NCBI GenBank assembly: GCA_024763135.1
Contig: JANTGD010000227.1
Span: forward strand, 1 to 6,171
Length of the DNA: 6,171 nt
Direction of reading: 5' to 3'
Origin: Thiotrichales bacterium
GTDB taxonomy: Bacteria; Pseudomonadota; Gammaproteobacteria; UWMA-0217
Under the pieces are notes generated by a model that was given only the letters and a program-made list of their open reading frames with translations, was not told the origin of the DNA and did no database searches. This document shows positions 1 through 5,800 of this stretch, piece after piece (position 1 is the stretch's first letter; every line of letters starts with the position of its first letter). Made by a program: the position numbers and the translations under genes.

Positions 1-106
1 CTCTCATCACCAATAAGGTGACCACGAGTTTTTCCGATTCACCATGCACACCAATATCTTACGCGTCTTTTTTGCGCCCAACTGAGGTTTTTAGGGTAAC
101 GAGGTG

Positions 107-133
107 GCGGCCAATGCGAGATGAATTGGCCGC
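107..133. repeat. Perfect 8-bp inverted repeat (hairpin)
   Basis: GCGGCCAA at 107-114 pairs perfectly with TTGGCCGC at 126-133 around an 11-nt loop. No T run follows on either strand, so it does not look like a canonical intrinsic terminator. It lies about 300 bp beyond the ppc stop codon. Its role is unknown; an operator or a stabilising 3' structure are both possible. Confidence 0.5.
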
Positions 134-290
134 TTACTATTAGCACGACATATTATGGTGCCGGGTTAATAAGGAAAGTCCGGGTGTAACCAATCGGTTC
201 ATACCTGGAATCTGCCAGCTCTGCGGTAAAAATGGTCATGGAGATTTATTCAACCCATATTTTTAGTCTTGCTCTGACGTTTTTCAGGAA

Positions 291-334
291 CAATCTGAGC
301 AGTGACTTCATGTTTTGACAACTCGGCGAGTAGT
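291..334 (+). repeat. Copy A of a 44-bp direct repeat flanking ppc
   Basis: The sequence starting CAATCTGAGCAGTGACTTCA resembles 3525-3568 in the same orientation. By hand alignment 19 of the first 20 bases match, and about 34 of 44 overall. Read on the minus strand, both copies encode the same hexapeptide EVTAQI in the same relative frame inside short open stretches. In copy A that stretch continues to a TGA near 250. The two copies lie about 3.2 kb apart on either side of ppc. They may be remnants of one dispersed element or of a decayed coding sequence; I do not recognise the family. Confidence 0.5.
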
Positions 335-429
335 TATATCTGAGTAAACGTAGCGATCGCACGTTATACAACCAGACTTACGATTAGCTGAGCAAACTTC
401 CTCCGAATCCGCAGGATAACTATGCAGTA

Positions 430-3255
430 TTAGCCGGTATTGCGCATCCCGGCAGCAATTGCTTTGATCGAACGCAGTAACGGCATGAGCCAACGCTCTT
501 TCTCGGTTTCATTTTGCTCGTTGTTGCGGTAACGCCTGAGTAAGCGCGTCTGTATATAGTTGAGTGGCAGAATATAGGGTTCGCGCCGTTCAAGTGAGGT
601 AGCGAGCGCAGGGGTCTCTTCCATTAATACCGTACTGTTGGCGACATTGAGGACCTGGGTGACTGTGCGCGCATATTCGTCACGAATGCGCAAAAAGATC
701 GTCCGGGCCTGTTCCTGATTTTGCGCAAGCTTGGCATAGTCTTCGGCAACATTGAACTCCGCCTTGACCAGAGACATTTGCACATTACTTAACAAGTTAC
801 GAAAAAAGGGCCAGTCTTCATACATTTGCTGGAGGCGTACCAGTTTACTCAATTCCTCATTACGATAGTTTTCCAGTGCCGCACCAATACCGTACCAGGC
901 GGGTAGCGTTTGGCGTGACTGCGCCCAACCGAATACCCAGGGTATGGCGCGAATAGAACTTTTGGATCGGTCTGACTTTTTACGGTGCGATGGGCGCGAT
1001 CCAATGTTGAGCAGGCCAATCTCCTGAACCGGCGTGGTTTCGTAAAAATAGTCGATAAAACCATCGGTATGGTCGATCAGTTGGCGGTAGGAGGCTTCCC
1101 CCAGCTCAGCGAGTCGATCCATGATTGCAAGATAGTCTTTGCGATCCTCTTGGTTGTGGCCGATCAGGCCGAGGCTGGCTTTCAGCAATCCGGTTGCACC
1201 CATGGAGATTTCATAAGCTGCCGTTTCGATATTACTGTAGCGGTAAGTCAGTACTTCACCTTGCTCGGTAAATTTAATCTGCCCATGTACTGTATTGGCT
1301 GGTTGCGAAAGAATGGCCTCGTGGGTGGGACCACCACCGCGGCCCACAGTGCCGCCACGCCCATGGAACATGACACTGCTCACATCATGGGCCTGAGTAA
1401 TCCGGTCCACAGTGTTCTGAGCGCGGTAGAGATTCCAGGCAGAAGCCAGTATGCCGCCGTCTTTACAGGAATCGGAATAACCGAGCATCACCTCCTGGTG
1501 ATTGTGCGAAAGGGTCACCAGCTGCCGGTAGGTCTCATTGCCCAGTAATTCGGTGAGCACGCTTTCAATGTGCTGGAGATCTTCAATGGTCTCGAACAAC
1601 GGCGCAACCCGCAGGTGGCAATAAGGATGCTCGGGCTGCAGATCCAACAAGCCGCTGAGTCGCCCCAGCAACATGACCTCGAGTACATGGGAAGCCTGAT
1701 GGGTCATGGAGATGACGTAGCTACCAATCACTCCCTGACCAATTTCCTTCTGGAGTTGGCGTACGGTCTGAAAGACTTCGATCGTCTCGGCCGACATGGC
1801 TGTGTAGTCTGCTGGGGGCAGGGTCAGTGAATGACGCTGGAGTAACTCAGTCAGACAGCTTTGGCGTTCGGTTTCTGTCAACGCGTGGTAGTCGCGCCCA
1901 TCTAAGGACTGGATGATTTCGGCCACGGTATTGGAATGGATGGTGGATTCCTGACGGATATCCAGTGCCATCAGATGAAAGCCGAAGGTTTCGACCAAGC
2001 GTATCAAGTCCTTGAGTTCCCGGTCGGCGATTATCTCGTCGCCATGGCTGATCAGGGAATCGCGCACTAGGTAGAGTTCGTCAAGGAACTCCTGGCTGTC
2101 GCGATAGCTGTCTTCAACGGTAGCCGTTTGTGCGTCATCGTCCAGGCGTTGGTTGACTCCGTTGAATGATTGCTGAAGCCGGTATTCCATATACACCATC
2201 TTGCGGCGATAGGGCTCGGTTTCATATTTGTCGGTTTCCTTGGCGAAGGCGATGTCGAATAATTCGGCATCGCAGTGCGCGACATTGTCTAAAAATGCCT
2301 GGGACGGGGTGCAGAAGCGCGTTGAATGGGTCAGCACGCAGCGGAGCTGGGAGACGCGTTTGAGATATTCGCGCAAGGCTTCCTGCATTTGTAGTCTGGC
2401 GGCCATGCGGGTTGTCGAGGGTTTGACGAAAGGGTTGCCGTCACGATCCCCGCCTACCCAGGAGCCAAAGCGAATAAAGCTGGGAATGCGGATGGACTGG
2501 GCGGTGTTCGCATCCTTTCCATAGGTGTTCGCGACAGCGCGTTCGGCAAATCGATACACGCGGGGGACCGCGGCAAACAAGCTTTCGCGAAAATAGAACA
2601 ATCCATTATTGATCTCATCGATAACCTGGAGTTTTTGATTACGAATTTCATCGGTCTGCCACAACGATAAGATCGCGGCTTCGAGCTTTTGCATAATACG
2701 CTCGCGTGCCACCTCACCCAACTGCGGTGTCTCCAAGGCTTCGCTCAGTTCGAATACCCGTCTGAGCAGATTCATTGTAGTGCGTCGTCGCGCCTCGGTG
2801 GGATGGGCGGTGAATACCGGCATGTAACTCAGTTGGTTCAGTAGCTGCTGGAGCTGCTCCCCTGAGACTTCACGAGCTTTCAGTTCGTGCAGAGTCGCAT
2901 CGAAAGAACCGCGCCATAGTTGTCCTCCACTGTTCAATACGCGCTGCCGCCATTGATACGCGGTCACTTCCTCGGCCACATTGGCAAGGCTGAAATAAGT
3001 GGTGAAGGCGCGAATGACCTGCTCAAGCGTTTGCGCATCGAGTTGGTCGATTTCTTCCATCAGGGCTTGGTGCAGTTCTTTGTCGTGGGCCTTGCGCTGA
3101 GCAATAAAGCCAGTCCGCAAGGTCTCGACCGTGTCATAGACGGGTTCACCCGCATGGGAACGAATGATCTGGCCCAAAACCTGCCCAAAAAGTTTTACCC
3201 GGGAGCGCAAGAGGCGGTCGTCATAATGCGTAGGCTGAGGGGGTGAGGTAATCAT
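430..3255 (-). CDS. ppc: Phosphoenolpyruvate carboxylase
   Basis: Catalyses PEP + bicarbonate to oxaloacetate + phosphate in the cytoplasm, the anaplerotic feed of the TCA cycle; the family is Mg2+-dependent and tetrameric. The 941-residue product is longer than the E. coli enzyme (883) but complete. Visible motifs are VFTAHPTEARRR with catalytic His151 (first active-site signature), FGSWVGGDRDGNP at 263-275, VMLGYSDSCKDGG at 589-601 with Lys598 (second signature), the Gly-rich catalytic loop HGRGGTVGRGGGP at 631-643 with Arg633 and Arg639, GSRP at 752-755, and the invariant C-terminal MRNTG. The E. coli aspartate-inhibition residues R587, K773, R832 and N881 appear to correspond to R639, K831, R890 or R891, and N939, so feedback inhibition by aspartate is likely. 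The ATG at 3255 fits the conserved N-terminus (DDRLLRSRVKLFG). The upstream AAAGG is weak and 11 nt away. No frameshift or missing catalytic residue was seen. It is divergent from pgi. Confidence 0.98.
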   Translation of the reverse strand: MITSPPQPTHYDDRLLRSRVKLFGQVLGQIIRSHAGEPVYDTVETLRTGFIAQRKAHDKELHQALMEEIDQLDAQTLEQVIRAFTTYFSLANVAEEVTAYQWRQRVLNSGGQLWRGSFDATLHELKAREVSGEQLQQLLNQLSYMPVFTAHPTEARRRTTMNLLRRVFELSEALETPQLGEVARERIMQKLEAAILSLWQTDEIRNQKLQVIDEINNGLFYFRESLFAAVPRVYRFAERAVANTYGKDANTAQSIRIPSFIRFGSWVGGDRDGNPFVKPSTTRMAARLQMQEALREYLKRVSQLRCVLTHSTRFCTPSQAFLDNVAHCDAELFDIAFAKETDKYETEPYRRKMVYMEYRLQQSFNGVNQRLDDDAQTATVEDSYRDSQEFLDELYLVRDSLISHGDEIIADRELKDLIRLVETFGFHLMALDIRQESTIHSNTVAEIIQSLDGRDYHALTETERQSCLTELLQRHSLTLPPADYTAMSAETIEVFQTVRQLQKEIGQGVIGSYVISMTHQASHVLEVMLLGRLSGLLDLQPEHPYCHLRVAPLFETIEDLQHIESVLTELLGNETYRQLVTLSHNHQEVMLGYSDSCKDGGILASAWNLYRAQNTVDRITQAHDVSSVMFHGRGGTVGRGGGPTHEAILSQPANTVHGQIKFTEQGEVLTYRYSNIETAAYEISMGATGLLKASLGLIGHNQEDRKDYLAIMDRLAELGEASYRQLIDHTDGFIDYFYETTPVQEIGLLNIGSRPSHRKKSDRSKSSIRAIPWVFGWAQSRQTLPAWYGIGAALENYRNEELSKLVRLQQMYEDWPFFRNLLSNVQMSLVKAEFNVAEDYAKLAQNQEQARTIFLRIRDEYARTVTQVLNVANSTVLMEETPALATSLERREPYILPLNYIQTRLLRRYRNNEQNETEKERWLMPLLRSIKAIAAGMRNTG

Positions 3256-3360
3256 TGCAATATAAGCCTTTGTTTTTGAGAGATGGAAGTGGCTGAACCA
3301 GCTGCTGCTCAGCGAATGGATAGTGTGGGTCGTCGACCCGTCCTCCGTGGTGAAGCAAGT

Positions 3361-3389
3361 ATTCTACCCCACACGCCGCTGTTTGACAG
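3361..3389 (-). promoter_or_regulatory. Candidate sigma-70 promoter for ppc
   Basis: On the minus strand CTGTCA (3389-3384, 4/6 to TTGACA) is followed after exactly 17 bp by TAGAAT (3366-3361, 5/6 to TATAAT). This would start transcription near 3353 and give a leader of about 100 nt before the ppc ATG. One half of a 7-bp inverted repeat (CCCACAC at 3368-3374, GTGTGGG at 3323-3329) lies in the spacer and the other in the leader, which could be a regulator site. This is motif matching only. Confidence 0.35.
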
Positions 3390-3527
3390 AATGATCCTTG
3401 TAGATGAGGTTGAGTGGGTTGTAGTGCATCGCCAGGCGCGACACGTACTCGGCAGAAGGCGGTCAGACTGCGGTGCCTCAAGCAAGGCGAAGCGTGGCCT
3501 GCCACGACTAATTGCGCGGTCGGTCAA
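3364..3527 (-). pseudogene. Possible decayed coding remnant, unrecognised
   Basis: On the minus strand one frame from about 3527 reads RGRPRFALLEAPQSDRLLPS. If a frameshift is assumed near 3450-3459, reading continues as AEYVSRLAMHYNPLNLIY and ends at a TAG at 3366-3364. The second part has strongly G/C-biased third codon positions (about 24 of 31 codons by hand count), which suggests coding ancestry. I do not recognise the protein, there is no intact start, and the candidate ppc promoter sits inside it. It may be the tail of a lost gene once upstream of ppc, or chance. Confidence 0.15.
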
Positions 3528-3568
3528 TCTGAGCAGTTACTTCAATATTTGAAAACTTGCTGCTTAGT
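3525..3568 (+). repeat. Copy B of a 44-bp direct repeat flanking ppc
   Basis: The sequence starting CAATCTGAGCAGTTACTTCA is the partner of 291-334 in the same orientation. Similarity is nearly complete over the first 20 bases and fades after that. On the minus strand it reads FSNIEVTAQIDRPRN and then a stop; the EVTAQI core is shared with copy A. It lies between the possible coding remnant and the long hairpin. Confidence 0.5.
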
Positions 3569-3572
3569 GATG

Positions 3573-3694
3573 ATCACAGTTGCCCTGCGGCATTCCTGGC
3601 GTTGTTGTACGCCTTGGGAAGGGAACACCCCTTCCCTGCGAAATGCGCCTACTCAGGAATGCCGCCAGGGCAACTGTTGAGGCACTTCTGTGAT
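3573..3694. repeat. Long hairpin or MITE-like palindromic element
   Basis: CAGTTGCCCTGCGGCATTCCTG at 3577-3598 (in two parts: CAGTTGCCCTG and CGGCATTCCTG) pairs with 3654-3676, with a single bulged base as the only defect. Inside, after 17 unpaired bases on each side, GGGAAGGG (3616-3623) pairs perfectly with CCCTTCCC (3629-3636) around AACAC. The outermost ATCACAG (3573-3579) and CTGTGAT (3688-3694) also match. The right arm holds 14 extra bases that are missing from the left. The size and symmetry resemble a miniature inverted-repeat element, but no target-site duplication is visible. A structured RNA or a bidirectional transcription barrier between ppc and pgi is also possible. Confidence 0.6.
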
Positions 3695-3770
3695 ACCGCG
3701 CCCGCGTGTTGTAGTGCTTGCCACTGACGCTGCCATTACCTGCGCCTTGATGCGCAGTATCACAAGGGTG
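3683..3770. repeat. Second inverted repeat upstream of pgi
   Basis: TGTGATACCGCGC at 3689-3701 pairs with GCGCAGTATCACA at 3752-3764 (12 of 13 bases). Weaker pairing extends out to 3683 and 3770 (15 of 19). A smaller stem, TGCGC/GCGCA (3741-3745 with 3752-3756), competes for the right arm. It overlaps the outer end of the preceding hairpin, and both share the word TGTGAT. It lies about 40 bp upstream of the candidate pgi promoter, so it could be an operator or part of a composite palindromic element. Confidence 0.45.
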
Positions 3771-3806
3771 CTGGGTCCGTCATTTTAATCTGGACGATGT
3801 ACTGGG

Positions 3807-3836
3807 CTGACAGCTGGCTGCGGATTCAGGCAGAAT
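3807..3836 (+). promoter_or_regulatory. Candidate sigma-70 promoter for pgi
   Basis: CTGACA (3807-3812, 5/6 to TTGACA) and CAGAAT (3831-3836, 4/6 to TATAAT) are separated by 18 bp. Transcription would begin near 3843, giving a leader of about 50 nt that carries the pgi ribosome binding site. This is motif matching only, and other weak boxes exist in the region. Confidence 0.3.
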
Positions 3837-3895
3837 TAGCGACGCCGCGATCTTCCTGACGACACAACGAATCTAACCAATTAGGATAAAAACTT

Positions 3896-5554
3896 ATGAG
3901 TTCCATCGATGAATTGACGACGACATCAGCAGTCTGGCAAGCCTTGGCAGCGCACTACGAGGCAGTGTGCGATGTCCATATGCGGGAGTTGTTTACTGCG
4001 GACAGCGATCGGTTCGCAAAGTTTTCAGTGCGCCTGGATGATATTTTGCTCGACTATTCGAAAAACCGAATCACGGAAGAAACCATGACCTTGCTCGTGC
4101 AGTTGGCTCGAGTCGCGGATGTGGAAGGATGGCGGGATCGAATGTTTGCCGGAGAAAAAATCAACCACACCGAAAATCGTGCCGTATTGCATGTGGCATT
4201 ACGTAATCGATCCGATCAGCCAATTTACGTCGACGGTGAGGACGTCATGCCTGCAGTACGCAAGGAGCTCGCGCACATGCGGACCTTCAGCACCCAAGTT
4301 CGCACAGGGCAATGGCGTGGCTACAGCGGCCATGAGATCACCGATGTTGTGAATATCGGGATTGGTGGTTCGCATCTGGGGCCGGCGATGGTGTGCGAGG
4401 CGCTCAAACCCTACCAGCATGAGCGCCTGAATTTTCATTTCGTTTCGAATGTCGATGCAAGTGAGATTGCAGAAGTGTTGCGCCAGGTCGATCCTGAGCG
4501 GACCTTATTTATAGTCGCCTCCAAGACGTTTACGACTCAGGAAACCCTGACCAATGCACAGACTGCCCGCGCATGGTTTCTGAACAAGGCCGGCGACGAA
4601 GCCGCGATCGCAAAGCATTTTGTTGCCTTGTCCACCAATTCGACCGCAGTCGCCGAGTTTGGCATCGACACTGACAATATGTTTGGGTTTTGGGATTGGG
4701 TCGGGGGACGTTTCTCTCTTTGGTCCGCGATAGGCCTGCCTATTATGCTTTCGATCGGTGCCGACCGATTCGTGGAAATGATCGATGGCGCATACCGTAT
4801 GGACAAGCATTTCAAAGAAGCGCCACTGGAAGAGAATATCCCTGTTATCCTCGGGTTATTGGGGACCTGGTACATTAATTTCTTTGGCGCCCGTGCCCAT
4901 GCCATTCTGCCTTATGATGCCTATCTCAACCAATTTGCTGACTATTTTCAGCAAGGGGATATGGAGAGCAATGGGAAATCCGTCGATCGTAAGGGCCAGC
5001 CTGTCAACTATGCGACGGGGCCGGTCATCTTTGGGCAGCCGGGTACTAATGGCCAGCACGCTTTTTACCAGTTGATACACCAGGGGACGCAGCTGATTCC
5101 TGCGGACTTCCTGGCTGCAGCGCAGTCTCACAATCCTACCGGCGAGCACCAGCAGATACTGCTTTCCAACTATTTTGCGCAGACCGAAGCGTTGATGAAG
5201 GGGCGCAACAGCGAAGAAGCAGAAGCAATGCTCAAGGAAGCGGGGCTGGACGAACAAACCTGCGCACTCAGGCTCCCTTACGTGGTGTTTACAGGTAACA
5301 AACCCACCAACAGTCTTCTGTATCAAAAGTTGACTCCGGAGACATTGGGTTCTTTGATTGCCATGTATGAGCACAAGATCTTTGTCCAAGGGATCATCTG
5401 GAATATCAATTCCTTTGATCAATGGGGCGTTGAGCTTGGAAAGACATTGGCGAAATCAATACTACCTCAGCTGCAAGATGAAGAACCCGTGGAGAATCAT
5501 GATGCTTCTACCAATGGGCTGATTAACTACTACAAACGGATCAGAAAGGTTTAA
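3896..5554 (+). CDS. pgi: Glucose-6-phosphate isomerase
   Basis: Interconverts D-glucose-6-phosphate and D-fructose-6-phosphate in the cytoplasm, serving glycolysis, gluconeogenesis and sugar-polymer synthesis. The product has 552 residues, normal for the long bacterial/eukaryotic type (E. coli about 549). Both SIS-type sugar-binding halves are intact. Visible motifs are GIGGSHLGP at 155-163, the phosphate-binding loop SKTFTTQET at 209-217, signature 1 DWVGGRFSLWSAIG at 267-280 with Arg272, DMESNGK at 355-361 with the catalytic base Glu357, GTNGQHAFYQLIHQGT at 383-398 with His388, and signature 2 GIIWNINSFDQWGVELGK at 499-516 with Lys516. The ATG at 3896 has AGGA at 3883-3886, 9 nt upstream. 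No co-directional partner lies within the window, so it may be monocistronic. Its TAA stop (5552-5554) lies in the TTAA that borders a palindromic element. Confidence 0.98.
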   Translation: MSSIDELTTTSAVWQALAAHYEAVCDVHMRELFTADSDRFAKFSVRLDDILLDYSKNRITEETMTLLVQLARVADVEGWRDRMFAGEKINHTENRAVLHVALRNRSDQPIYVDGEDVMPAVRKELAHMRTFSTQVRTGQWRGYSGHEITDVVNIGIGGSHLGPAMVCEALKPYQHERLNFHFVSNVDASEIAEVLRQVDPERTLFIVASKTFTTQETLTNAQTARAWFLNKAGDEAAIAKHFVALSTNSTAVAEFGIDTDNMFGFWDWVGGRFSLWSAIGLPIMLSIGADRFVEMIDGAYRMDKHFKEAPLEENIPVILGLLGTWYINFFGARAHAILPYDAYLNQFADYFQQGDMESNGKSVDRKGQPVNYATGPVIFGQPGTNGQHAFYQLIHQGTQLIPADFLAAAQSHNPTGEHQQILLSNYFAQTEALMKGRNSEEAEAMLKEAGLDEQTCALRLPYVVFTGNKPTNSLLYQKLTPETLGSLIAMYEHKIFVQGIIWNINSFDQWGVELGKTLAKSILPQLQDEEPVENHDASTNGLINYYKRIRKV

Positions 5555-5715
5555 GGAAGCTCTGATCAATTCGTAACATGGCATCTTGCGGCGCAAAATC
5601 GCCCACTTCTGCGTTGCGGATCTTCGCAATTGCGCTATTACGAAGATCCGCGCCTTGAACTGGACGATTTTTCACCACAATCTACTCGCGCCAGAATTAA
5701 TCAGAGCCTCCTTAA
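5551..5715. mobile_element. MITE-like palindromic element with candidate TTAA duplication
   Basis: The ends GGAAGCTCTGATCAATTC (5555-5572) and GAATTAATCAGAGCCTCC (5694-5711) are near-perfect inverted repeats, 16 of 18. Each is bordered by TTAA (5551-5554 and 5712-5715). The two arms align without gaps over about 65 bases, with strong blocks such as AAAATCGCCCA against its partner near 5660-5672, and they meet at a perfect 11-bp stem GCGGATCTTCG/CGAAGATCCGC (5616-5626 with 5641-5651). No coding capacity is present. A core of about 157 bp, terminal inverted repeats beginning GGAAG and a 4-bp YTAR-type duplication would suit a non-autonomous derivative of an IS5-like transposon. That family assignment is an inference. 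Because TTAA is self-complementary it could instead belong to the terminal repeats. It may also act as a terminator between the convergent genes. Confidence 0.7.
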
Positions 5716-5800
5716 CAACCTGTTAAGCGTCTTTCATGCAGAGGTAGGTGGCTCGACTGCGGAAAAGTGATTGCCGGCCGCTATTTGCGAAGGTTAGTGT

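Larger units (their letters stand above)
1..429. other. Intergenic region downstream of ppc, no convincing gene
   Basis: This 429-bp stretch follows the 3' end of ppc and reaches the window edge. It contains a perfect 8-bp hairpin at 107-133 and one copy of a short repeat at 291-334, both listed separately. A plus-strand frame is open from position 3 to a TAG at 138-140 (45 codons, no start seen). It could be the tail of a gene lying left of the window, but I recognise nothing in it. A minus-strand 28-codon reading frame (ATG at 239, stop at 153) has no good ribosome binding site. I see no clear Rho-independent terminator for ppc here, meaning no GC-rich stem followed by a T run on the minus strand. 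Confidence 0.5.
3256..3895. other. Divergent ppc-pgi intergenic region
   Basis: The 640-bp spacer separates the start codons of ppc and pgi. It is longer than two simple promoters need and is rich in secondary structure. From left to right it holds the ppc leader with a small GGGTCG-T-CGACCC palindrome at 3327-3339, a candidate ppc promoter at 3361-3389, a possible decayed coding scrap at 3364-3527, copy B of the ppc-flanking repeat at 3525-3568, a 100-nt hairpin at 3577-3676 within a larger inverted repeat (3573-3694), a second inverted repeat at 3683-3770, and a candidate pgi promoter at 3807-3836. The open frames here on both strands are short, mutually overlapping and unrecognisable as proteins. 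Confidence 0.6.

Noticed and set aside
157..190. GGAAAGTCCGGG motif resembling the conserved 5' core of RNase P RNA
   Set aside because: The surrounding conserved helices and the matching 3' core are absent, and the neighbouring GGTGCCGGGT word is on the wrong side. A chance match.
153..239. 28-codon minus-strand reading frame (ATG at 239)
   Set aside because: It has no clear ribosome binding site, no recognisable motif and a length expected by chance.
353..360. GCGATCGC octamer (also inside pgi near 4606)
   Set aside because: It recalls the cyanobacterial HIP1 word, but two copies are not an array and the proteins do not look cyanobacterial.
985..1548. 187-codon open frame on the plus strand, antisense to ppc
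   Set aside because: It lies wholly inside the strongly conserved ppc coding sequence, including the Gly-rich catalytic loop region. Its translation resembles no family and is a shadow of ppc codon bias.
3654..3676. Similarity of the hairpin arm to 5S rRNA-like words (CTCAGGAA, CCTGGCGGC)
   Set aside because: The words are not in 5S order or spacing and no other 5S segments are present. The match is explained by the inverted repeat alone.
4856..5422. 188-codon open frame on the minus strand, antisense to pgi
   Set aside because: It is fully contained in conserved pgi sequence around the catalytic Glu357 and His388. No recognisable protein and no independent start signal.
5712..5726. TTAACA-acc-TGTTAA small palindrome after the element
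   Set aside because: It overlaps the TTAA flank of the palindromic element, is AT-rich and short, and has no T run. It is probably incidental.
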